Below, piece after piece: positions 1 to 8,898 of a stretch of 64,000 nucleotides of DNA. Position 1 is the stretch's first letter. Each line of letters opens with the position of its first letter. Source of the stretch: an uncultured Ignatzschineria sp. (GTDB lineage Bacteria; Pseudomonadota; Gammaproteobacteria; Cardiobacteriales; Wohlfahrtiimonadaceae); assembly GCA_945639195.1 (NCBI GenBank), contig CALZEE010000002.1, positions 186,001 through 250,000 of the forward strand, read 5' to 3'. Under the pieces are notes generated by a model. That model did not search any database, had not been told where the DNA came from, and saw only the letters and a program-made list of their open reading frames with translations. The translations under genes were made by a program, and so were the position numbers.

Positions 1-2
1 GC

Positions 3-386
3 TGTCAGTTTAAAGAACTTCCTAATGCTGTATACGAGTACTTTGATGCAATATTAACCTTCAATGGAAAGGAGGCTTTGATTGATTTTAAACATTGGAA
101 TTTACCGGCATGGCGATTAGTGAATCCTACAAAACAGTTAGAAACAATGGAAGGGATTTCTCGAAAACTCGCCCTGTTTGAAAAAGGAAAAAAGCTTATT
201 ATTTGCAATCTTTTATCTGACGCTAATACTCATGATTCGATTAAGTTTTATGATGATAATTTTAATATCACGACAGCGGCAAAAGGCGTAATCATTGAGA
301 TTCCAAGGCTTATTGATAATTTAGGGAATTTAGATATCGACAATATTAAAGCCCTATTAATCTGGTTACAACAGGAGGCATATTAA
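3..386 (+). CDS. 5'-truncated small protein with PD-(D/E)xK-like motif
   Basis: The reading frame is open from the first bases of the window, so the start lies upstream and only the last 127 residues are visible. Near the visible N terminus an acidic, hydrophobic stretch containing YFDAIL is followed about 10 residues later by ALIDFKHWN. A beta strand ending in D-x-K after an upstream acidic residue is the usual look of PD-(D/E)xK nuclease cores, so a restriction-endonuclease-like fold is suspected. No named family is recognised. The stop codon shares one base with the ATG of the next gene (TAATG), which implies translational coupling and a shared function. Base composition is more AT-rich than most of the window. 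The nuclease idea is inference from a short motif. Confidence 0.5.
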   Translation, partial: CQFKELPNAVYEYFDAILTFNGKEALIDFKHWNLPAWRLVNPTKQLETMEGISRKLALFEKGKKLIICNLLSDANTHDSIKFYDDNFNITTAAKGVIIEIPRLIDNLGNLDIDNIKALLIWLQQEAY

Positions 387-2464
387 TGACAGGGCCACAG
401 CCATCCCTTAAAAATCAGTCGGTAAAGAAAAAACAGGATATTCATAATATTCAATTTAATCGCATGAATATTATATTTAACTATCCGGAAATTACGGCAG
501 ACTTTAAAATTTTCTTAGTCAGTTATTGCGAAGATTTCAGTGAAAAAGTTAGTTTTGGGAAAATTATTAATAAAATTTATAAAGCATTATCCCCCCTTTC
601 TCTGGTTAAATCTCAGCAACGAGAATTTTACGTTCTGCTAGCGTGCGCGAATAAGTCTGTGATGGAAGATGCAGCTTATACAATGAGAGAGATTGACCCA
701 CAGAATATTCATGATCTTTTTTTAGCACGATTACTCATTGGTGCATTACCCAGTATTTCCAGTCATGCCCATCGTTCTTGTGAAAAAATGGGGTTGTTTT
801 ATTTAAATAAAATTGAAAGAATTCATGATATTGATGTTCTAAGAACCCTGAAAGTCGATATCACACAAGATCGTGCGCCTTATGAGGGACTGATTTTAAA
901 CTTGAAAGGAGTGACGTTTACACCGCTGGATTATCATTATTATAAGGGAAAGATCAACAAGCGTTGCGCTAGATTACCGCGCTTTAGATTTGATGAGTTT
1001 TCATTAATGATGAAAAAAAGTGCTGACGGAGAATATATTCAAAAAGGGCATAAAACGCACAAAATGAAGAGTCCAATGATCTCTTTATCAACAAAAGATC
1101 CGGAGATTTTTTGGCAAACGAAGATGGGGGTTATGACGTTATTTATGAGGGATATCTCTCAATATATGGGGGAATATCTAACGCTTTCCTTTAAAAAAAT
1201 GCCTGGTGACTATCGTTTCTTTTTCTCAGATAGTCAGCTGAAAAAACAGTATCAGCAAATTGATCAAATTCTGAAAAAGCTTCCGATTCATCTTATTAAT
1301 CTCAGTGGTAAGGATATTTCACTATTAACTGTTGCTTTAAAAGAGGAAGGATTTATTGTTTCAGAAAGTCTTGAGCCAGCATCCTCTAAAGGAAATATCG
1401 CAATTCATCATGATAAGGATTTTTATCGACAGCAATCTACAGAAGATCCTTATCTTAAGTTACATAAAAAAGGGATGATCCTTCAGTCAATAATCTATGA
1501 TTCTTTGTTAGCGCCGCAAAAACTATTAAAGGAAGTATACGAAGCCTGTAAGAAGGAGCTGCTAATTAAATATGAAGTACAGAATCATCAGTTATTACAT
1601 GTTATTCCAAATGGTTCATGGCGATGTATTGGTGTTGAGAAGGTTAAACGTAAGCTTGAACCTCAAGATCCTTATTCTAAGGAGATAGAGATCGTCTTAT
1701 ATCATCAAATGGATGTCATAAATGGACAGCTATCTTACTCATTACTCAGTGAAGATGAGGCTGAAGATTTATTATTAGATCTTCCGGAGTTATCCATCAA
1801 GTATTGGCAGTATGCAATGATTGATTTGAAAACGGGGAGTCCCTTTATTTTTGAAGAGACAGATTATGTTGGACTTCCAGAATTTGAAAAAGTTGGCCAA
1901 ATTATGCAAGAGATCACCCAGAGCCTTGATGCGGGCGTACCTCGAGAATGGTTTGAGGAGTTTTTAGTTCATCTTGATACGGTTTCTGAAGCCTATACGG
2001 ATCCTCAAAAACTTAAAAAAACGATAAAAGATTTTTTATTGTCGCATCATTCAGTTTTTTATAGAGAGGACTTTTTAAAAAAATCAAAGCGTATTTTTCC
2101 TTTACGAGGAGATAGTGGGCGATTTTTACATTGGCTACATCAAGAGAAAGGTGCGAGGTTATATGCCACTCTTAGAAGTAGAACAGCAGAAGATCCATTA
2201 ATGCATGGGGCGGATGGCTTTTTCTTTAATAATCATGAAAAGCTCTATTACATAGCGCCGAGCTCTACTTTGAAAGAGACTGTAGAACATTATTGTGTTA
2301 TGCGGAGAATTGTGACAGATGCGGATGAAGTGCCCGAAACATTATTAAATATGATGGCAACTTTTCATGTTAGACATAAGCAAGGAACGGTATATCCATT
2401 TTTATTTAAACATTTAAGAGAATATATGGAAAAACACAATAATCACAGTAGATCATTCAGTTAA
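386..2464 (+). CDS. large protein of unknown family coupled to the nuclease-like gene
   Basis: This is a 692-residue soluble protein, rich in Lys, Leu, Phe and Tyr, with no signal peptide or clear membrane segment. The start is well supported: AGGAGG at 373-378 precedes the ATG at 386, which overlaps the upstream stop by one base. No family is recognised. A His/acid-rich segment (HHDKDFY, then DPYLKLHKKG) lies near residues 345-370. A C-terminal region contains LRSRTAEDP and, after GADGFFF, KLYYIAPSS, which could be part of an RNase H-like or other nucleic-acid-processing fold. That reading is speculative. Coupling to a nuclease-like partner and the AT-rich composition suggest an accessory, possibly defence-related, two-or-more-gene unit that begins upstream of the window. 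Confidence 0.75.
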   Translation: MTGPQPSLKNQSVKKKQDIHNIQFNRMNIIFNYPEITADFKIFLVSYCEDFSEKVSFGKIINKIYKALSPLSLVKSQQREFYVLLACANKSVMEDAAYTMREIDPQNIHDLFLARLLIGALPSISSHAHRSCEKMGLFYLNKIERIHDIDVLRTLKVDITQDRAPYEGLILNLKGVTFTPLDYHYYKGKINKRCARLPRFRFDEFSLMMKKSADGEYIQKGHKTHKMKSPMISLSTKDPEIFWQTKMGVMTLFMRDISQYMGEYLTLSFKKMPGDYRFFFSDSQLKKQYQQIDQILKKLPIHLINLSGKDISLLTVALKEEGFIVSESLEPASSKGNIAIHHDKDFYRQQSTEDPYLKLHKKGMILQSIIYDSLLAPQKLLKEVYEACKKELLIKYEVQNHQLLHVIPNGSWRCIGVEKVKRKLEPQDPYSKEIEIVLYHQMDVINGQLSYSLLSEDEAEDLLLDLPELSIKYWQYAMIDLKTGSPFIFEETDYVGLPEFEKVGQIMQEITQSLDAGVPREWFEEFLVHLDTVSEAYTDPQKLKKTIKDFLLSHHSVFYREDFLKKSKRIFPLRGDSGRFLHWLHQEKGARLYATLRSRTAEDPLMHGADGFFFNNHEKLYYIAPSSTLKETVEHYCVMRRIVTDADEVPETLLNMMATFHVRHKQGTVYPFLFKHLREYMEKHNNHSRSFS

Positions 2465-2545
2465 TGGTAAAATAGCGCGTTAATATCATGATTTTTTATT
2501 ATAATCATCAGCGTAAGACATTACGAATCACTATTGGAAACCATT

Positions 2546-3556
2546 ATGCCCGTTGTACAGCAGTCAACCTATAAAGCGCCTTCGATTCTCTATAAAAGTG
2601 CACATTACGCAACGATTGTTCCCGGGCTTTATCGGCAATATCCAAACTATCCTATCGATCGGGAGCGGCTTGAGCTTATTGATGGGGATTTTTTGGACCT
2701 TGATTGGCGCAAACAACGTGCGCCAGAGAGAAAGGAGAATAATCATAAGCTTCTAATACTGAGTCATGGGTTAGAGGGTAGTTCAAATAGACCATATATT
2801 ACCGCAACAGCAAATTATTTCTATCAGAGGGGATATTCTACACTCGCGTGGAATCAGCGAGGTTGTAGCGGGGAGATTAATCGGAATCTACGCTTTTATC
2901 ATCATGGGGTTTATGATGATCTTAATGCTGTTATCGAGCATGCCTTATCACAAGGATATGAGGCTATTTATCTGATAGGCTTTTCTATGGGAGCGGCGGT
3001 GGGCTTTAATTATCTGGGGCATATCCATGGGCAACAACCTATGTTAGATCCTAGAATCAAAGGCATTGTGGGGATTTCAACTCCCCTTGATATTACCGAG
3101 AGCGCGAGATTTATCAATGAAGGTTTTAACCGCGTATATGTCCGTAACTTCCTCGGAACGTTAAAGACAAAAGTACGCGAAAAAGCGATACAGTTCCCGG
3201 CATTTCCGAACCTTGATAAGCTCGATAAGGTCCGCTCGTTTACAGCGTTTGATAATTACTACACCGCGCCATTACATGGCTTTAAAGATGGCGCGGATTA
3301 CTACCACCGCGTTTCACCGTTACGCGTGTTATCTCATATTAAAGTCCCGGCACTCGCTATTAATGCCTTGAACGATCCGATGTTAGGGGATAGTTGTTAT
3401 CCTTATGAGATCGCGGAAAAACATCCTTATTTCTATCTAGAAACCCCGAAACATGGAGGACATTGTGGTTTTCCTTTAAAAGGCTCGACTTACTCTTGGG
3501 CGGAGATACGGGCTTTTGAGTTTTTTGAGAAAAATATACTTATATCGAATCCATAG
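2546..3556 (+). CDS. YheT-family alpha/beta hydrolase
   Basis: This 336-residue cytoplasmic hydrolase belongs to the YheT/EMB8-type alpha/beta hydrolases, a family whose natural substrates are poorly known. The oxyanion-hole region reads HGLEGSSNRPYI. The nucleophile elbow is GFSMGA (Ser), the acidic residue is in NDPML, and the catalytic His is in the C-terminal KHGGHCGF, so the triad looks complete. The ATG at 2546 (MPVVQQ) is preferred over a TTG four codons upstream, because GGAAA sits just before the ATG. The gene runs convergently into the GntR gene and overlaps its 3' end by 17 bases, so the last residues may have been altered when the downstream AT-rich block arrived. Enzymatic specificity cannot be deduced. 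Confidence 0.85.
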   Translation: MPVVQQSTYKAPSILYKSAHYATIVPGLYRQYPNYPIDRERLELIDGDFLDLDWRKQRAPERKENNHKLLILSHGLEGSSNRPYITATANYFYQRGYSTLAWNQRGCSGEINRNLRFYHHGVYDDLNAVIEHALSQGYEAIYLIGFSMGAAVGFNYLGHIHGQQPMLDPRIKGIVGISTPLDITESARFINEGFNRVYVRNFLGTLKTKVREKAIQFPAFPNLDKLDKVRSFTAFDNYYTAPLHGFKDGADYYHRVSPLRVLSHIKVPALAINALNDPMLGDSCYPYEIAEKHPYFYLETPKHGGHCGFPLKGSTYSWAEIRAFEFFEKNILISNP

Positions 3557-4280
3557 GAATACCAAAACGGGTATATTCATCAATGGTTAAACGCGAATGT
3601 AGCCTATACCTTGATGAAGGATAAATAAATTCAGCATAACTAATTAGACCTATTGAGCTCCATGTCCGTCTTTTAATATCTAAACAAGCTGATCCTGCAA
3701 CAATTAGTAAATGGTCAGAAACTTCTTTATTAGCAATAGTTGCTTCTATGGAGTGTTCCATTTCAGTTAAATCATATTTATTCAATAAATAACCACTTGG
3801 GGATATTTTCAGGAAATCTTGCTCAAAAAAACCAGATACAAGCTTCATTGGAACAAAACGTTTTTCTACAGTTAGAGGTAACTCGTTTTCAAAATGAATT
3901 ATATGACAGAAATAAAGTGTATCCCCCTCTGTTGCATCAAGTTTTTTTGCTAAAAAAGTCGATGCTGGAATAAGCTTCTGAGTGATTATTTGCGCGCGAT
4001 AGCTACTTCCTCTTCCTTCAATTTCTCCTACGATATCTACAACCCTGAGAGGTTGAGAGCTTACCTTTTTTGGCATGACAAAGGTTCCACTTCCTTGAAC
4101 GCTTTTTAGTATGTCCTGTTGTCTTAATTCAGTAATAGCTCGATTTATAGTCATCCTACTTGCCTGAAATATTTCCGCGAGCTCGTGCTCAGTCGGAATT
4201 TTTTCACCAACTGCATAAATATTTCTTTCAATATTTTCAAGAATAAAATTCTGAACTTGTTTATAAATAGGTATAGACAT
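3540..4280 (-). CDS. hutC: HutC-type GntR transcriptional repressor
   Basis: This 246-residue regulator has a GntR winged helix at the N terminus (about residues 1-75, with PIYKQV, IPTEHELAEIF and SRMTINRAITEL). A HutC/FarR-type UTRA ligand domain fills the rest, including LPLTVEKRFVP and the C-terminal RRTWSSIGLISYAEFIYPSSRYRL. HutC proteins repress histidine-utilisation genes and are released by urocanate. Here the gene is divergent from hutU, with 250 bases between the two starts, and a HutC-like palindrome lies in that space. Control of the whole 4.5-15.1 kb cluster by urocanate or a related imidazole acid is therefore likely. Its 3' end overlaps the convergent hydrolase gene. The UTRA ligand could differ from that of classical HutC. 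Confidence 0.85.
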   Translation of the reverse strand: MSIPIYKQVQNFILENIERNIYAVGEKIPTEHELAEIFQASRMTINRAITELRQQDILKSVQGSGTFVMPKKVSSQPLRVVDIVGEIEGRGSSYRAQIITQKLIPASTFLAKKLDATEGDTLYFCHIIHFENELPLTVEKRFVPMKLVSGFFEQDFLKISPSGYLLNKYDLTEMEHSIEATIANKEVSDHLLIVAGSACLDIKRRTWSSIGLISYAEFIYPSSRYRLHSRLTIDEYTRFGIPMDSI

Positions 4281-4392
4281 TCTTCTTGGTAGACCTACAT
4301 AAAGATATATGGTGCATTATTATATCTTATTAATTCATTTTAATTGCTATTTTTTCATGAGCCATACAAAAGTTGTATATATAAATAAAATG

Positions 4393-4427
4393 TTGTCTAG
4401 ACAAATTTAAAAAGCCATGTATATAAT
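4393..4427 (+). promoter_or_regulatory. hutU promoter with overlapping HutC-type operator
   Basis: The 12-base perfect palindrome TTGTCTAGACAA occupies 4393-4404 and contains GTCTAGAC, which fits the GT-n-TA-n-AC pattern of HutC-subfamily GntR operators. A -35 box TAGACA (4398-4403, five of six consensus bases) lies inside it, with an 18-base spacer to a perfect TATAAT at 4422-4427. Repressor bound here would block RNA polymerase directly. A related GTATAGAC lies at 4271-4278 over the start of the regulator gene and could serve autoregulation, though it may be chance. The transcript would carry a leader of about 95 bases before the hutU ATG. Confidence 0.65.
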
Positions 4428-4530
4428 GAAATTAGCTTCAAAGCTAAATTTAAGAAGAAAAAATTATTTTGTAATACTCGATAGTTTTACAACTTATATT
4501 CATTATAAAAAATCCTGGAGGATATTGTTG

Positions 4531-6198
4531 ATGGCTAATGATCGTTATCGTGATGTAGAGATTCGCTCACCAAGAGGGACAGAATTAAATACTAAGAGCT
4601 GGCTTACTGAAGCAGCGCTGAGAATGTTAATGAATAACCTTGATCCAGATGTAGCGGAAAATCCTAAAGAGTTAGTTGTATATGGGGGTATAGGAAGAGC
4701 CGCGAGAAATTGGGAGTGTTATGACAAAATTATTGAAACACTTAAAGTACTTGAAGACGATGAAACTCTCCTTATTCAATCAGGAAAGCCTGTAGGAGTA
4801 TTCCAGACACATAAAGACGCACCTCGAGTATTAATCGCAAACTCAAATATTGTACCGCATTGGGCTAATTGGGAGCATTTCAATGAACTCGATAAAAAAG
4901 GGCTTGCAATGTATGGACAAATGACTGCGGGTAGTTGGATTTATATAGGCAGTCAAGGCATTGTTCAAGGAACTTATGAGACATTTGTTGAAGCAGGTAG
5001 ACAGCATTATAATGGATCTCTTGTAGGTAAATGGGTATTAACCGCCGGGCTTGGTGGAATGGGCGGAGCTCAGCCTTTAGCTGCTACTCTGGCAGGTGCT
5101 ACTTCATTAAATATTGAATGTCAGCAATCTAGTATCGATTTTCGTCTAAGAACAGGCTATGTGGATGAACAAGCAGTGGATTTAGATGATGCCCTTGCAC
5201 GTATAGAGAAATATACAACAGAAGGGAAAGTTATCTCTATCGCTCTTCATGGAAATGCTGCTGAAATTCTCCCTGAATTAGTCCGAAGAGGTATTCGCCC
5301 AGACCTTGTAACAGATCAGACAAGTGCACATGACCCTTTAAATGGTTACTTACCAATTGGAATGACGTGGGAAGATTATAAAAAAGCCGCCGTGAATAAT
5401 CCTGTCGATACAGTACGACAAGCTAAAGAATCTATGGGAAAACATGTTGAGGCAATGTTGTCTTTCCAAAAAATGGGGGTTCCAACATTTGATTATGGAA
5501 ACAATATTCGACAAATGGCTAAAGATGTTGGAGTAGCTAATGCCTTTGACTTCCCAGGATTTGTCCCCGCGTATATCCGACCACTTTTTTGTCGAGGTAT
5601 AGGTCCTTTTAGATGGGTTGCGCTATCAGGTGACCCTGAGGATATCTATAAAACAGATGCCAAAGTTAAAGAATTAATTCCAGATAATGAGTCTTTACAC
5701 AGATGGTTAGACATGGCTAAAGAGAGAATTCATTTTCAAGGATTACCAGCAAGAATTTGTTGGGTGGGACTGGGAGACAGAGCGAAACTCGGATTAGCAT
5801 TTAATGAAATGGTTCGAAGTGGAGAGCTAAAAGCACCTATTGTCATTGGTAGAGATCATTTAGACTCTGGCTCTGTAGCTAGTCCTCACAGAGAAACTGA
5901 AGCAATGAAAGACGGTTCTGATACGGTATCTGACTGGCCATTATTGAATGCTTTATTAAATACAGCAGGTGGAGCAACGTGGGTTTCTTTACATCATGGC
6001 GGAGGGGTTGGTATGGGGTTCTCTCAGCATTCTGGAGTTGTAATTGTTTGTGATGGCACAGATGAGGCTGCTGAAAGAATCGCTAGAGTTCTTACTAATG
6101 ATCCCGCGACAGGGGTTATGAGACATGCCGATGCTGGTTACGATATTGCGATTGAATGTTCTAAAGAGCAAAATCTAAATCTTCCAATGGTCAAGTAA
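4531..6198 (+). CDS. hutU: urocanate hydratase
   Basis: Urocanase adds water to urocanate, giving 4-imidazolone-5-propanoate, in the cytoplasm with tightly bound NAD+ acting as electrophile. The 555-residue product matches the family length. It has the NAD-binding [10 protein letters not shown] at about residues 173-182, the conserved [10 protein letters not shown] at 353-362, and the active-site Cys at 410 in ARICWVGLG, the same number as in the Pseudomonas enzyme. The ATG at 4531 is chosen over upstream in-frame starts, because TGGAGGAT (4516-4523) is well spaced and the product then begins [16 protein letters not shown], as in homologues. It is first in the cluster, directly downstream of the HutC-type operator. 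No hutH lies nearby, so its urocanate is probably made by other means. Confidence 0.96.
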   Translation: MANDRYRDVEIRSPRGTELNTKSWLTEAALRMLMNNLDPDVAENPKELVVYGGIGRAARNWECYDKIIETLKVLEDDETLLIQSGKPVGVFQTHKDAPRVLIANSNIVPHWANWEHFNELDKKGLAMYGQMTAGSWIYIGSQGIVQGTYETFVEAGRQHYNGSLVGKWVLTAGLGGMGGAQPLAATLAGATSLNIECQQSSIDFRLRTGYVDEQAVDLDDALARIEKYTTEGKVISIALHGNAAEILPELVRRGIRPDLVTDQTSAHDPLNGYLPIGMTWEDYKKAAVNNPVDTVRQAKESMGKHVEAMLSFQKMGVPTFDYGNNIRQMAKDVGVANAFDFPGFVPAYIRPLFCRGIGPFRWVALSGDPEDIYKTDAKVKELIPDNESLHRWLDMAKERIHFQGLPARICWVGLGDRAKLGLAFNEMVRSGELKAPIVIGRDHLDSGSVASPHRETEAMKDGSDTVSDWPLLNALLNTAGGATWVSLHHGGGVGMGFSQHSGVVIVCDGTDEAAERIARVLTNDPATGVMRHADAGYDIAIECSKEQNLNLPMVK

Positions 6199-6422
6199 TT
6201 TTCATTTCATAGCAATAATATCTTACCCTTTATTTTACCGCGCTATTTTGGGATGAATAGGGGGCAAGAAATGCAATGTAGGAAGGTAATTCGAATAGAA
6301 AATACTTATAAATAAGTTAATTATGACCAGATAGATAATAGGTTTTTTTAACATAAAAACATTAATAAAATCTAATTTAAAACGATCAATAAAATCCCTT
6401 AATTTTATTGGTAGGAGGATTT

Positions 6423-7550
6423 ATGACACAAGAAACTAGAAAACCCTTAGAAGGTATCAGAGTTTTGGATCTGAGTAGAGTGCTTGCGGGACCTTATTGT
6501 ACGAGTATGTTGGCCGATTTAGGTGCTGAAGTGATTAAAATAGAAATGCCAGATTTTGGAGATGATAGTCGGCATTTAGGTGCTTTTGATCAGGTAGGTG
6601 AAAGTATTTATTATGCGCTTATTAACCGAGGTAAACGGAGTATTGAACTAGACTTCAAAGATTCTGATCATTTGATTAGATTTTATGAACTAGTAAAAAC
6701 CGCAGATATTATCGTAGAAAATTTCCGCCCTGGTGTAACAGCTAGATTAAATATCGATTTTGAAACCTTGAAACAATATAATCCAACATTGATTTATGCC
6801 AGCATTTCAGGTTTTGGACAAGAAGGACCGTTTTCAAAATATCCTGCATACGACATCGTTGCACAAGCAATGTCGGGATTAATGAGTATTACTGGATTTA
6901 AAGAGACGGGACCAACAAGAGTTGGAGAGTCTATTGGGGATGTTGTTGCTGGTATTTATGCTGCTTGGGGGATTTCTACCGCTCTGTTTGCGAGAGATAG
7001 ATTCGGAGAGCCTCAGTATATAGATGTGGCGATGTTTGATTCTCTTTTATCTTTGCAAGTTACCGGATTAGCAAGTTTATTTGCAGGGGATAAACCAACA
7101 CTTGTCGGGAATAGGCATCCGATCTCAACTCCTTTTGATACTTATAAAGCCCAAGATGGATTAGTTGTTATTGCTATTGCGAGTGATCGTTTATTTCATC
7201 GCTTTTGCGAGAGCATTGATCAGCCAACGTTAAGCTCTGACCCTCAATACCAAAATGATAGTGCTCGTACTGAAAATGAGCAAGCCCTAAAAGTTATTAT
7301 TGAAACGTGGATGAGTAATAAAACAGTAGAGGAAGTCTGTGAAATATTAGCAAAAGATGGCATTCCGGTATCAGCTGTTTGGGATTTAGAAACAGCAGCC
7401 TATAGTGAACAGGCAAAGTATAGAAATTTATTGGTAGAGATCGAAGGACAGACTTATCCGATTGTACCTCAACCAATTTTTTTTAATGGTAAGAAGCCTC
7501 ATGTCTCTCAACCTGCACCTATTTTGGGTGAATCAAATCATAAAATTTAA
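6423..7550 (+). CDS. CaiB/BaiF (class III) CoA-transferase
   Basis: This 375-residue family III CoA-transferase moves CoA between carboxylic acids through an enzyme-linked acyl and CoA thioester. The N terminus carries the typical GIRVLDLSRVLAGPYC, then ADLGAEVIKIE, VENFRPGV and the YDIVAQAMSGLMSITG block. The expected nucleophile Asp is Asp173 in IGDVVAG. The start at 6423 follows AGGAGG at 6413-6418; an earlier in-frame start at 6408 is ignored. It lies between hutU and an acyl-CoA dehydrogenase gene, 23 bases upstream of the latter. The pairing suggests it forms the CoA thioester oxidised by the next enzyme and perhaps recovers CoA from the product. Imidazolepropionate/urocanate is the substrate pair suggested by context, not by sequence. 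Confidence 0.88.
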   Translation: MTQETRKPLEGIRVLDLSRVLAGPYCTSMLADLGAEVIKIEMPDFGDDSRHLGAFDQVGESIYYALINRGKRSIELDFKDSDHLIRFYELVKTADIIVENFRPGVTARLNIDFETLKQYNPTLIYASISGFGQEGPFSKYPAYDIVAQAMSGLMSITGFKETGPTRVGESIGDVVAGIYAAWGISTALFARDRFGEPQYIDVAMFDSLLSLQVTGLASLFAGDKPTLVGNRHPISTPFDTYKAQDGLVVIAIASDRLFHRFCESIDQPTLSSDPQYQNDSARTENEQALKVIIETWMSNKTVEEVCEILAKDGIPVSAVWDLETAAYSEQAKYRNLLVEIEGQTYPIVPQPIFFNGKKPHVSQPAPILGESNHKI

Positions 7551-7573
7551 TCATGCCTTTAGGAGAATAGAAT

Positions 7574-8719
7574 ATGTATCATTTTAATGAAATGGAAATA
7601 GCCATTATTGATGAAGCAGAAAAAATTTCGGCAGAATACTTAGCCCCTCGAGCTGCGGAATATGATGAAACACGATCATTTTGTAAAGAAAGTTTAGAGA
7701 TGCTCGGTCAGCTTGGTTTCATGGGAGTGCATCTACCTGAAACAGTAGGAGGACTAGGGATTAGTGGTCCAGCAGTTAGCCGAGTGGTTGAAGCTGTAGC
7801 ATCAGCTTGTGCTTCAACCTGCTCAGCTTTAACAGCACATTTTTTGGCTACAGATTCAATTTTAATAGGTGGTACGGATGAACAAAGAGAAGAATTCTTA
7901 CCTAAGGCAGCAGCAGGAGAAATATTAGGTGCTTTTGCTCTAACTGAACCTGCCGCTGGTTCAAATCCTGTTGACATGCGTACACGCGCAATTCCAGAAA
8001 ACGATGGCTGGAGGATTCGAGGAACTAAGCATTATATTACCAATGCTAAAGAAGCTGATTTTATTATTTTATACGCTAAAACTGACGTAAATGCAGGTGC
8101 GCGTGGAATTAGTGCTTTTATTATTCCTAAAGGTACTATGGGGATCGAGTTCTCTAGCCCTGAAAAAACAATGGGGCTCAGAGGAAGCACTATTTATGAA
8201 ATTGCGATTGATTGTTGGTTGCCAAAATCAGCTCTTTTAGGGAGTGAAGGTAAAGGTTTTCATACAGCCATGGGAGTTTTAGATAGAGGCAGAATTGAAA
8301 TAGCATCAATGTCTTTAGGAATTGCAAGGGCTGCTTATAATGCAACATTAGTATGGAGCACTGAGCGAGATATCGGGGATCAGAAACTTGCTGAGTATCA
8401 AGGCATTGAATGGATTATTGCAGAAATGTACACCCATTTAGAATCTGCGCGACTTTTAACTTTAAAGGCTGCAAAAGCTCGAGATGATAAGCCTCGTTTC
8501 AGCTTAGAATCTGCCGTTGCGAAATATCATGCAGCAGAAGTAGCGGGCTTTATTACAGATAAAGCACTTCAACTTCACGGAGGCTATGGTTTTATTCAAG
8601 ATCTTCCTATTGAACGATATGTCCGTGATGCGCGCATTTTAAGAATATTCGAAGGTACATCTGAAGTTCAAAAAATCATTATAGCAAGAACGGTTTTGCA
8701 TGAGTTAAAACAGAAATAA
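7574..8719 (+). CDS. acyl-CoA dehydrogenase
   Basis: This 381-residue FAD enzyme catalyses alpha,beta-dehydrogenation of an acyl-CoA and passes electrons to ETF. The fold order is complete: an N-terminal helical domain, the signature GAFALTEPAAGSN at about residues 118-130, the beta domain with WRIRGTKHYITNA, and the C-terminal domain with LQLHGGYGF and RIFEGTSEVQ. The catalytic base is Glu360 in FEGT, as in short- and medium-chain enzymes. An AGGAGA site precedes the ATG. Partner ETF subunits and ETF-quinone oxidoreductase are encoded in the same cluster, which is a self-contained electron route. The substrate is not evident from sequence. Dehydrogenation of an imidazolepropionyl-CoA to urocanyl-CoA is proposed from the hut neighbours. 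Short-chain or glutaryl-type substrates remain alternatives. Confidence 0.92.
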   Translation: MYHFNEMEIAIIDEAEKISAEYLAPRAAEYDETRSFCKESLEMLGQLGFMGVHLPETVGGLGISGPAVSRVVEAVASACASTCSALTAHFLATDSILIGGTDEQREEFLPKAAAGEILGAFALTEPAAGSNPVDMRTRAIPENDGWRIRGTKHYITNAKEADFIILYAKTDVNAGARGISAFIIPKGTMGIEFSSPEKTMGLRGSTIYEIAIDCWLPKSALLGSEGKGFHTAMGVLDRGRIEIASMSLGIARAAYNATLVWSTERDIGDQKLAEYQGIEWIIAEMYTHLESARLLTLKAAKARDDKPRFSLESAVAKYHAAEVAGFITDKALQLHGGYGFIQDLPIERYVRDARILRIFEGTSEVQKIIIARTVLHELKQK

Positions 8720-8898
8720 ATAGAGATATTTTCTAGTAATCAGGAATAGAGATGTTGTAGAAAAAGAAGTAAACCATCTTAATTAAACAATACTAAATGC
8801 CAATACCTTCTGTATTCATTCACTGCGTATTGAGCCAATATTACAAATACATAATAAGTTTAATTAGGATCTAATATCACCAAGTAGGAGGATTTTTT

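Noticed and set aside
4417-4530. 38-codon N-terminal extension of hutU
   Set aside because: The ATG at 4531 has a good TGGAGGAT site and gives the family length. The extension runs over the promoter -10 box.
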